From Mycolicibacterium bacteremicum (GTDB taxonomy: Bacteria; Actinomycetota; Actinomycetes; Mycobacteriales; Mycobacteriaceae), in NCBI RefSeq assembly GCF_002086115.1, contig NZ_MVHJ01000013.1, positions 62,001 to 126,000 of the forward strand: a stretch of 64,000 nucleotides of DNA, read 5' to 3'. The notes beneath the pieces are model-generated. The model was given only the letters and a program-made list of their open reading frames with translations, was not told where the DNA came from and did not search any database. Shown in pieces: positions 8,341 through 15,180 of the stretch (its first letter is position 1; each line of letters begins with the position of its first letter). The position numbers were made by a program, and so were the translations under genes.

Positions 8341-9102
8341 GTGCTTGCTCGCACCGGCAAACTCTTCGGCGTCGCGGCCGCATCGGCGGCCATCGTCTTC
8401 GCGGGGACCGCAGTCACCGCGCAGGCCGAGGAGCCGACCACCCCGAACATGGTGATCCCGGAACCGAAGGGACCGGCGTGCGACGCCGTCAAGTCCGTGC
8501 CGTCCGGCGCCGGATCGCTGGCCGTGCTGTCCAAGGCGCAGTCCTCGGCCGCGCTGGCGAGCATTCCGGAGATCTCCACCTTCAGCCAGCTGGTCTCCGG
8601 ACAGCTCAACCCGGCCGTGAATGTGGCTTCGGTGCTCGACAACGGCCCCTACATCGTGTTCGCGCCCAGCAACGAGGCCTTCGCCAAGCTCACCCCCGAG
8701 CAGCTCGAGACGCTCAAGACCGATCCGGTCGCCGGGACCGCCGCGGTGTACTACCACATGGCGCTCGGCATCCTGGGCCCCAAGGACATCGAGGGCATCA
8801 TCTACACCCAGCAGGGCAAGCCCGTCGTCGTCAAGGGCGATGAGAACAACCTGACCGTCAACGATCAGGCCAAGGTCACCTGCGGCGGCATCGGCGCCGA
8901 CCACATGCGCGTGTACATCATCGACACCGTGCTGGACCCGGCCACCGCCCCGTCCGGCGTGACCCCGACCGGCACGTCGGCCACCGAGACGACCACGTCG
9001 ACCACTGAGACCAGCACGTCGGCCGCCGAGACCACCCCGGCCGCTCCGGGCGCGGCCGAGACCCCGGTGACCGTGACGGTCACCGAGACCGCCACCGGCT
9101 AG
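8341..9102 (+). CDS. Secreted fasciclin (FAS1) domain protein
   Basis: A 253-residue exported protein. Residues 1-30 are a signal peptide (basic start, hydrophobic core, AQA site). One FAS1 domain follows (about 45-200), with the H1/H2 hallmarks in YIVFAPSNEAFAKL and RVYIIDTVLDP. The tail from about residue 205 is rich in Thr, Ser, Ala and Glu, a low-complexity linker likely to be glycosylated. It is related in fold to mycobacterial MPT70/MPT83. FAS1 proteins mediate adhesion or ligand binding at the cell surface. The GTG at 8341 is preferred over the GTG at 8326 because the GGAGG ribosome-binding site lies between them. The 181 bp upstream hold no recognisable promoter. A strong hairpin follows. 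Confidence 0.92.
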   Translation: MLARTGKLFGVAAASAAIVFAGTAVTAQAEEPTTPNMVIPEPKGPACDAVKSVPSGAGSLAVLSKAQSSAALASIPEISTFSQLVSGQLNPAVNVASVLDNGPYIVFAPSNEAFAKLTPEQLETLKTDPVAGTAAVYYHMALGILGPKDIEGIIYTQQGKPVVVKGDENNLTVNDQAKVTCGGIGADHMRVYIIDTVLDPATAPSGVTPTGTSATETTTSTTETSTSAAETTPAAPGAAETPVTVTVTETATG

Positions 9103-9111
9103 GTTTTTCCA

Positions 9112-9153
9112 CGAGAAACGGCGCCCACTCCCCCGAGCTGGGCGCCGTTCTCG
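9112..9153. terminator. Bidirectional terminator hairpin
   Basis: Arms at 9112-9127 and 9139-9153 (core AACGGCGCCCA and TGGGCGCCGTT) pair with one bulge around an 11-base loop. It sits between convergent genes. Confidence 0.85.
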
Positions 9154-9166
9154 TTGTGCCGCAGAC

Positions 9167-10309
9167 CTAGAGACCCAGATCCCGGCCGATGATCTCCTTC
9201 ATGATCTCGGTGGTGCCACCGTAGATCGTCTGGATGCGCACATCGACGTAGTCCTTGGCGACGCGGTACTCGTTCATGTAGCCGTAGCCGCCGTGCAGCT
9301 GCAGGCACTGATCGATGACCTTCTTGCCGAGTTCGGTGCACCACCACTTGGCCTTGGAGGCCTCCACGGCGGTGAGCTCCCCGTCGACGACGGCGCGCAG
9401 GCAGCGGTCGACGTACTGCTCGGCGATGTCGAGCTCGGTGTCCAGCTCGGCCATCACGAAGCGGCTGTTCTGGAAGCTGCCGATCGGCTGCCCGAATGCC
9501 TTGCGGTCCTTGACGTACTGCAGGGTGTCGTTGAACGTGGCGCGGGCCCCGGCGACGCCGGCGATGGCGATCGACAGCCGCTCCGAGGGCAGGTTCTCCA
9601 TCAGGTGGTAGAAGCCCTTGCCTTCGGTGCCGAGCAGGTTGGCGTTCGGGACGCGGACGTCCTCGAAGTTCAGCTCGGCGGTGTCGGCGGCGTGCTGCCC
9701 CATCTTGTCCAGCTTGCGACCCCGGGTGAAACCGGGGGTGTCACGCTCGACGACCAGCAGCGAGAAGCCCTTGTGGCCGGCCTCCGGGTCGGTGCGGGCC
9801 ACCACGACCACCAGGTCGGAGTTGATACCGGCCGAGATGAAGGTCTTGGCGCCGTTGATGATCCAGTCGTCCCCGTCGCGCACGGCGGTGGTGCGGATAC
9901 CGGCCAGGTCACTGCCGGCGCCCGGCTCGCTCATCGCGATGGCGCCGATCAGTTCACCGCTGGCGAAGCCCGGCATCCAGCGCTCGAGCTGTTCCTTGGT
10001 GGCCAGATTCTTGAAGTACGGGCCGACGATGTCGTTCTGCAGGCTCACACCCGGGCAGGCCAGGCCGAACTTCGAGAACTCCTCCACGATCACGGCGTTG
10101 AAGCGGAAATCGTCGACGCCGCCGCCGCCGTACTCCTCGGGCATGTTGAACCCGATCAGGCCGTAATTGCCCGCCGCCACATAGGCTTCGCGGTCGACGA
10201 GGCGGTTGGCCTCCCACTTCTCGACGTTCGGCAGGCACTCCTTCTCCAGGAACTGCCGCGCGGTATCCCGCAGCTGCTCGTGCTCGGTTTCGAAAACCAG
10301 TCTCTTCAC
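9167..10309 (-). CDS. Acyl-CoA dehydrogenase
   Basis: A 380-residue FAD enzyme that makes the 2,3-double bond in acyl-CoAs. The three domains of the family are complete: an alpha N-domain, a central beta-domain with AMSEPGAGSDLAG, and a C-domain with the LHGGYGYMNEY motif. The common IYEGT catalytic Glu is replaced (IYGGTTEI). A Glu in NLPSERLS is placed like the catalytic base of isovaleryl-CoA or long-chain acyl-CoA dehydrogenases, so that subtype is likely. It is the third gene of a thiolase/hydratase/dehydrogenase operon, starting 2 bp after the hydratase stop. The chain-length or branched-chain preference is unknown. Confidence 0.92.
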   Translation of the reverse strand: MKRLVFETEHEQLRDTARQFLEKECLPNVEKWEANRLVDREAYVAAGNYGLIGFNMPEEYGGGGVDDFRFNAVIVEEFSKFGLACPGVSLQNDIVGPYFKNLATKEQLERWMPGFASGELIGAIAMSEPGAGSDLAGIRTTAVRDGDDWIINGAKTFISAGINSDLVVVVARTDPEAGHKGFSLLVVERDTPGFTRGRKLDKMGQHAADTAELNFEDVRVPNANLLGTEGKGFYHLMENLPSERLSIAIAGVAGARATFNDTLQYVKDRKAFGQPIGSFQNSRFVMAELDTELDIAEQYVDRCLRAVVDGELTAVEASKAKWWCTELGKKVIDQCLQLHGGYGYMNEYRVAKDYVDVRIQTIYGGTTEIMKEIIGRDLGL

Positions 10310-10311
10310 TG

Positions 10312-11109
10312 CTACTTCGCTTTCCAGACCGGCTCACGCTTCTGCGCGAAAGCCAACGGTCCCTCTTGTGCGTCTTCGGTCTTGAGAAGGGTGGCGAACT
10401 CGCCGAATGTCTGCTTCCAGAACGGTTCGTCGGCGGCGACGACGCCGTCGATGGCACCGTAGGACACCCGCTTGCTCGCCCGGACGGCCAACGGGGCGTT
10501 GACCGCAATGCGTTCGGCCAGTTCCAGCGCCGCGTCGACGACGGTGCCGTCCGGCACGACCTTGTTGATCAGGCCCCACTTGAGCGCATCCGCCGAGGAC
10601 AGCGGCTCACCGGTGTACACCAGTTCCAGGGCCAGCTTCTGCGGCAGCTGCTGGACGATGCGGAACACCCCGCCGGCACCGGCGATCAGGCCGCGCTTCA
10701 CTTCGGGCAGACCGAATTTCGCGCGCTCCTCGGCGACCACGAGGTCGCTGGCCAGGGCCAGTTCGGTACCGCCGCCGAGCGCGGTGCCGTTGACCGCGGC
10801 GATGGTCGGCTTGTCCACGAAATGCCGCACGTAGCCGGCGAATCCCCATTCCGGATGCTCGGGGTGGAACAGGTTCTCCCCGCGCGAGATGGCCTTCAGA
10901 TCGGCGCCGGCACAGAAGGACTTGTCCCCGGAACCGGTCAGCACGATCGCCCGCACCTCTGGATCGTCCTGCGCCGCCTGCAGCGCGTCGCCGACGCCGA
11001 TGGACACCGACGCGTTGACGGCGTTGCGCGCCTCGGGCCGGTTGATCGTGATGATCAGGACGTTGCCACGCTTCTCGGTGAGCGCTCCGGGCGCCGCTTC
11101 GTCGCTCAC
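10312..11109 (-). CDS. Enoyl-CoA hydratase
   Basis: A 265-residue crotonase-family enzyme. The oxyanion-hole segments (SFCAGADLK and NGTALGGGTELALASD) and both catalytic glutamates (in GGGTELA and LPEVKRGL) are present, so true hydratase activity is expected: addition of water to 2-enoyl-CoA. It overlaps the thiolase gene by 4 bp (start and stop in one ATGA) and is followed 2 bp later by the acyl-CoA dehydrogenase gene, so the three are translationally coupled. No 3-hydroxyacyl-CoA dehydrogenase is in the operon, so that step must come from elsewhere. Confidence 0.93.
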   Translation of the reverse strand: MSDEAAPGALTEKRGNVLIITINRPEARNAVNASVSIGVGDALQAAQDDPEVRAIVLTGSGDKSFCAGADLKAISRGENLFHPEHPEWGFAGYVRHFVDKPTIAAVNGTALGGGTELALASDLVVAEERAKFGLPEVKRGLIAGAGGVFRIVQQLPQKLALELVYTGEPLSSADALKWGLINKVVPDGTVVDAALELAERIAVNAPLAVRASKRVSYGAIDGVVAADEPFWKQTFGEFATLLKTEDAQEGPLAFAQKREPVWKAK

Positions 11110-12254
11110 AGCAGTTCCAGGATGGTCGCGTTGGCCTGGCCGCCGCCTTCACACATGGTCTGCAGGCCGTACTGAATGTTGTTGTCCCGCATGTGGTAGA
11201 GCAGCGTGGTCAGGATGCGCGCGCCCGAGCCGCCAAGCGGGTGACCCAGCGCGATGGCGCCACCGTTGGGGTTGAGCTTGCTCTCGTCGGCGCCGATGTC
11301 CTTCAGCCACGCCATCGGCACCGGGGCGAAGGCTTCGTTGACCTCGAACACACCGATCTGGTCGACGCTCAGGCCGGACTTGGCCAGCGCCTTCTGGGTG
11401 GCCGGAATCGGCGCGGTCAGCATGATGACCGGGTCGGCACCGGCGAGCACCGCGGTGTGCACCTTGGCGATCGGCGTGAGGCCCAGGTCCTTGGCCTTCT
11501 CGGCCGAGGTGATCAGCAGCGCGGCCGAGCCGTCGGAGATCTGGCTGGAGTTACCGGCGTGGATCACACCGTCCTCCCGGAAGGCGGGCTTGATGCCGGC
11601 CATGGATTCCACGGTGCCGCCGCGGCGGATGCCACCGTCCTCCAGGACGACGTTGCCATCCTGGTCCTTGATACCGACGATCTGGTCCTTGAACGCACCG
11701 GAATCCTGTGCGGCGGCGGCCTTCTCGTGTGAACGCAGGGAGAACTCGTCGAGCTCGGTGCGCGAGAGACCCCACTGCTCGGCGATCATCTCGGCGCCGA
11801 TGCCCTGGTTGGGGATCTTGTGGTCGTAGCGGCCCAGGAAGGCCTCCGGGTACGGGTGCCCGCCGTTGGCCAGCGAGGAGCCCATCGGGGTACGCGACAT
11901 CGATTCGACGCCACCGGCGACGACGACGTCGTAGTGCCCGGCCACCACACCGGCGACGGCGAAGTGCAGCGACTGCTGGCTGGAACCGCACTGGCGGTCG
12001 ACGGTCACACCGGGGACGGTCTCGGGCCAGCCGGCGGTCAGCACGGCGGTGCGGGCGATGTCGAGTGCCTGCTCACCGGCCTGCATGACGGTGCCCCAGA
12101 TGACATCGTCGACCAGACCCGGATCGATGCCGGCGCGCTGCACCAGCCCGTTGAGCACCTGGGCCGACAGCTCGGCGGGGTGCACACCGGACAGGGCGCC
12201 GTTGCGCTTGCCGACTGGTGAGCGAACTGCTTCGACGATGACCGCTTCAGCCAT
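11106..12254 (-). CDS. Acetyl-CoA C-acyltransferase (thiolase)
   Basis: A 382-residue degradative thiolase that cleaves 3-ketoacyl-CoA. All catalytic features are visible: the nucleophile Cys in VDRQCGSSQQ (about residue 88), the NEAF motif, the GHPLGGSGAR His loop and the second Cys in MCEGGGQ. The length and sequence resemble mycobacterial steroid-type thiolases, but I cannot assign a specific FadA number. It is the first gene of the three-gene operon and has its own promoter. A divergent FadR-type regulator gene starts 226 bp away and probably controls it. Confidence 0.93.
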   Translation of the reverse strand: MAEAVIVEAVRSPVGKRNGALSGVHPAELSAQVLNGLVQRAGIDPGLVDDVIWGTVMQAGEQALDIARTAVLTAGWPETVPGVTVDRQCGSSQQSLHFAVAGVVAGHYDVVVAGGVESMSRTPMGSSLANGGHPYPEAFLGRYDHKIPNQGIGAEMIAEQWGLSRTELDEFSLRSHEKAAAAQDSGAFKDQIVGIKDQDGNVVLEDGGIRRGGTVESMAGIKPAFREDGVIHAGNSSQISDGSAALLITSAEKAKDLGLTPIAKVHTAVLAGADPVIMLTAPIPATQKALAKSGLSVDQIGVFEVNEAFAPVPMAWLKDIGADESKLNPNGGAIALGHPLGGSGARILTTLLYHMRDNNIQYGLQTMCEGGGQANATILELL

Positions 12255-12309
12255 GAACTTCTCCTTCGAAGGTGGTAGGCGCGCTCGTATCTGGACGAAC
12301 TTAAAATCG

Positions 12310-12338
12310 AACCTAGAACAGAAGGTTTACTAGGTCAA
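12310..12338 (-). promoter_or_regulatory. SigA-type promoter of the thiolase operon
   Basis: Reading leftward, TTGACC (12338-12333) and TAGGTT (12315-12310) are separated by 17 bp, ahead of the thiolase start at 12254. Confidence 0.6.
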
Positions 12339-12349
12339 CCTACTGGTTG
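12336..12349. promoter_or_regulatory. CAACC-N4-GGTTG palindrome, candidate operator
   Basis: A perfect 5-bp inverted repeat with a 4-bp spacer touches the -35 box of the thiolase promoter, where a bound repressor would block transcription. The divergent GntR/FadR protein is the obvious candidate binder. Confidence 0.5.
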
Positions 12350-12363
12350 GTAGAGCGTCCGCG

Positions 12364-12394
12364 AGACCCGCGTACCGCCCAGGTACGCAGGTCT
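12364..12394. promoter_or_regulatory. 13-bp inverted repeat in the thiolase-GntR intergenic region
   Basis: AGACCCGCGTACC and GGTACGCAGGTCT pair with one mismatch around a 5-base loop. It lies about 90 bp before the GntR start. It could be a second operator or a hairpin in the regulator's leader; no T-run follows. Confidence 0.4.
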
Positions 12395-12480
12395 TGCCAC
12401 GCAGATGAACATCAGGTGTCCGACAACATGGTTTACTGAGTTGAATACCTGTTCGCACGTTAGTCCAGAGGAGCCGCACC

Positions 12481-13278
12481 GTGGCCGGCAGTACCCCGCT
12501 CTCTCCGATGATCGGCCCGAATGCCGTGCCGTCGGTGGCCGGGGCGCCCATCCGCTCGCCGAAGACGGCCGAACTGGTCGCCGGGACGTTGCGCCGGATG
12601 GTGGTCGACGGTCAGCTCAAGGAGGGCGACTTCTTGCCCAACGAGGCAGAGCTGATGGCCCACTTCGGCGTCAGCCGGCCCACGCTGCGAGAAGCGGTGC
12701 GGGTCCTGGAATCCGAACGGCTGGTCGAGGTGCGCCGCGGCTCGCGCACCGGCGCCCGGGTGCGGGTGCCCGGCCCCGAGATCGTCGCGCGCCCGGCCGG
12801 TCTGCTGCTGGAACTCTCCGGCGCGACCATCGCCGATGTGATGACCGCGCGGGCGGGCATCGAGCCGATGGCCGTGCGGTTGCTCACCGAATCCGGCAAC
12901 ACCGCCGCATTCGACGAACTGGACACGATGCTCGCCGAATACGTCCCCTCCGGCCGCGAGACGGGCCGGATGGCGGAGACCTCGGGCGATTTTCATCAGC
13001 GTGTGGTGGAGCTGTCCGGCAACGCGACGCTGACCATCATGGCCGGCATGCTGCACGAGATCACGGTGCGCCACACCGCGCTCGCGATGAAGGAGAACCG
13101 GCCGCTGTCCAAGTCGGACTACGACCTGCTGATGCGCTCCTACAAGCGGCTGATGACGCTGATGCGCTCCGGTGACGGTGAGGCCGCCGAAGCGCACTGG
13201 CGCAAGCATCTGGACACCGCACGCGAGCTGCTGCTGAAGGGCATCGAGACCGTCAAGGTCCGCGACGTGATGGGGTGA
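12481..13278 (+). CDS. FadR-family GntR transcriptional regulator
   Basis: A 265-residue repressor-type protein. A winged helix-turn-helix occupies about residues 27-90 (core MAHFGVSRPTLREAVRVLE). The FCD effector domain follows, with candidate metal ligands in DFHQRVVE, MLHEITVRH and HWRKHLD. FCD-domain regulators bind acyl-CoAs or organic acids. The GTG at 12481 is supported by an AGAGGAGC ribosome-binding site about 8 bp upstream. It is divergent from the thiolase operon, its probable target. The last codons and the stop lie within the first copy of a 35-bp tandem repeat. Confidence 0.9.
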   Translation: MAGSTPLSPMIGPNAVPSVAGAPIRSPKTAELVAGTLRRMVVDGQLKEGDFLPNEAELMAHFGVSRPTLREAVRVLESERLVEVRRGSRTGARVRVPGPEIVARPAGLLLELSGATIADVMTARAGIEPMAVRLLTESGNTAAFDELDTMLAEYVPSGRETGRMAETSGDFHQRVVELSGNATLTIMAGMLHEITVRHTALAMKENRPLSKSDYDLLMRSYKRLMTLMRSGDGEAAEAHWRKHLDTARELLLKGIETVKVRDVMG

Positions 13279-13344
13279 GGAGCTTGCGGATCACCCCCGA
13301 CGTGATGGGGTGAGGAGCTTGCGGATCACCCCCGACGTGATGGG
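13263..13344 (+). repeat. 35-bp tandem repeat, about 2.3 copies, with terminator-like hairpins
   Basis: Exact copies start at 13263 and 13298, with a 12-base partial copy at 13333. Each full unit contains GGGGTGA and TCACCCC arms around a 12-base loop. The first unit includes the final codons and stop of the GntR gene, so the gene end and its hairpin have been duplicated. Confidence 0.9.
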
Positions 13345-13353
13345 CCGGCCGCT

Positions 13354-13408
13354 GACTCTGCACTCAGGGCGCTAGCCACTCGCACTTTCACGCCCTGGAC
13401 GCAGAGTC
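13354..13408. terminator. Large interrupted hairpin over the DUF3556 stop codon
   Basis: GACTCTGC plus CAGGGCG (13354-13371) pair with CGCCCTG plus GCAGAGTC (13391-13408), with one 3-base internal mismatch and a 19-base loop. The right arm lies inside the last codons of the DUF3556 gene. It probably terminates both convergent genes. Confidence 0.65.
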
Positions 13409-15135
13409 GGCGAGGTGACGACGTCGTACACCGGCACCGTGTCATCCCACGGCTGGCGGGTCACCATATCGGCAACCTTGACGTACCCGCGCTCGAACTC
13501 CCCGGTCGCGGCGTCGACGAGGCGGTACTGCTGGGTCTGCCGGTGAATCGGTTGGGCGTCGAGCATGACGATGCGCACCTCGCCGGGCTCGAAGTGACAC
13601 CGCGACTGCAACGCCGCGACCAACTGCTCGTTGCTCATGTGCCCGTCCCCGAAATTCCAGCCGATGGCGGTCGACACGATCCGCTCACCGTCGGTCAGCG
13701 TGTAGTCGTCCTCGTTCTGCCCGGCCATCGCGCGGTGGGCGAGGGTGAACAGCGCACGGCCGTGGGTGTTGAACGACCGGAACGCATATCCCATGTACAT
13801 CGGGATCTGCGCGGCTTCCTTGCTGCCGTAGAACTTCTCCAACTGGGCCGCGGGCATGCTGGCGATCGCGACGATGCCCGCGGCGATCTTGGCGTCGGCC
13901 GACGGCTTGATGCACCACAGCGAGGTGTCCCAGTTACCGGCGTAGTACCGCATACCGGGCAGGAAGGACACCTTGCGCGGGAACAGGTTTCCCAGCACCA
14001 CGGTGCCGGCGACGACGGCGAACAGCAGGACGGGCCATGGGCTGTTCAGGTCACCCAGCCCGATCGGTGCCTGCCCGACGAACAGGGTCAGCACGCTGAA
14101 CATCATGAAGACGTTCCACTCCAGCGGCACCCCCATCGGGATGGAGCTCAGGATGCCGAAATGGAAGATGAGCATGATGACCGCGGCCACTGCGCCGGCC
14201 ACCCCGCCGTGGCTGAAGAACAGCACCAGCGGGACCAGGCCCTCGACGGCGGTGGAGAAATGCCCGATGAACCGCGAGCGCCATCCGGGCCGCAGGTCGT
14301 CGGGGAAGTGCTCGAAGAACTTCCGTTTGATCGCCGGCGACCGGAAGATGGGGTTGTTGCTCATCATCGTCGAGATGACGAACGGGAAGTGCTTGTTCAG
14401 CTTCGACGTCGCCGCGCCCAGCCAGATGACCAGGCAGACCAGCTTGGCCGCGATGATGATGTCGGCGCCGCTGAACAGGAAGCAGAAGGCCAGCGACCCG
14501 TACACCTCGCCGCGGGCGGCCAGGAAGATCACCTTGTCGCGCAGCCCGGCCAGCGCCAGCAGTCCCAGGATCGTGGCGGTCTGCCAGACCGGCAGCACGC
14601 CGACGTCGGTGCCCAGTTCCGGGATGGGCCCGGTGCCCTGGGACAACAGGGCGACGACGAGCATGACCAGCAGTGCGCCGTAGAGCAGGACGTCGACGGG
14701 ACCGCGGCCGTCCCCCTTGGTCAGCGGGATGCGGTTGGGCCACGGCGGCAGCCGGATGGTGCCGGGCCGCAACCAGTACAGGATGGATCCCATCGGCGGG
14801 AAGAAGCGGTTGTTCAGTGGCCCGAAGCCACAGCCGAAGCCGACGACCTCGAACAGCATCGTGTAGAAGACGACCTTCTGGTACAGGATCGGCTCGGCGT
14901 ACCAGGAGGTGACGTCGGTGAATCCGCCGAGGATGTCGGTCGTCGACAGCACCAGCACCCAGGCCACCAGGATGTAGGCGAGGATCTTGAGGACGTAGAA
15001 CAGGTGCAGGGCGACCGGCGTGCCGAAGCCGACCTCGGCCCAGTGTCGTGCCATCGGGACGATCCGCTCGGCGCGGCTGCCCTTGCTCCACTCCTCGAAA
15101 TCGATCACCGGGGTGTTCTGCTTCAGGAATCCCAT
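13372..15135 (-). CDS. DUF3556 family transmembrane protein
   Basis: A 587-residue protein with about eight to ten hydrophobic segments between residues 40 and 390, then a soluble C-terminal domain of some 190 residues. I recognise it as the mycobacterial DUF3556 family, whose function is not established; its length agrees with the family. It probably sits in the plasma membrane. An ATG at 15135 is used. A perfect KstR-type palindrome lies 12-25 bp upstream, so the gene is probably de-repressed by sterol metabolites. It follows the VWD protein gene on the same strand but its own operator suggests separate control. Confidence 0.8.
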   Translation of the reverse strand: MGFLKQNTPVIDFEEWSKGSRAERIVPMARHWAEVGFGTPVALHLFYVLKILAYILVAWVLVLSTTDILGGFTDVTSWYAEPILYQKVVFYTMLFEVVGFGCGFGPLNNRFFPPMGSILYWLRPGTIRLPPWPNRIPLTKGDGRGPVDVLLYGALLVMLVVALLSQGTGPIPELGTDVGVLPVWQTATILGLLALAGLRDKVIFLAARGEVYGSLAFCFLFSGADIIIAAKLVCLVIWLGAATSKLNKHFPFVISTMMSNNPIFRSPAIKRKFFEHFPDDLRPGWRSRFIGHFSTAVEGLVPLVLFFSHGGVAGAVAAVIMLIFHFGILSSIPMGVPLEWNVFMMFSVLTLFVGQAPIGLGDLNSPWPVLLFAVVAGTVVLGNLFPRKVSFLPGMRYYAGNWDTSLWCIKPSADAKIAAGIVAIASMPAAQLEKFYGSKEAAQIPMYMGYAFRSFNTHGRALFTLAHRAMAGQNEDDYTLTDGERIVSTAIGWNFGDGHMSNEQLVAALQSRCHFEPGEVRIVMLDAQPIHRQTQQYRLVDAATGEFERGYVKVADMVTRQPWDDTVPVYDVVTSPTLRPGRESASG

Positions 15136-15146
15136 GCCGGTCAGAT

Positions 15147-15160
15147 TAGAACGTGTTCTA
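15147..15160. promoter_or_regulatory. KstR-type operator (TAGAAC-GT-GTTCTA)
   Basis: A perfect 14-bp palindrome that fits the published KstR consensus TnnAACnnGTTnnA. It is just upstream of the DUF3556 start, where a bound repressor would block transcription. Confidence 0.8.
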
Positions 15161-15180
15161 GTATCGCGGGAAGTGTTTAG

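Noticed and set aside
9160..12360. KstR2-type sites around the thiolase operon
   Set aside because: No sequence close to AnCAAGnnCTTGnT was found; the palindrome there has a different sequence.
13543..15180. A 545-codon plus-strand frame opposite the DUF3556 gene
   Set aside because: Its composition (Asp/Gln/His/Arg-rich, no hydrophobic core) is that of an antisense shadow, and the minus strand encodes a clear membrane protein.
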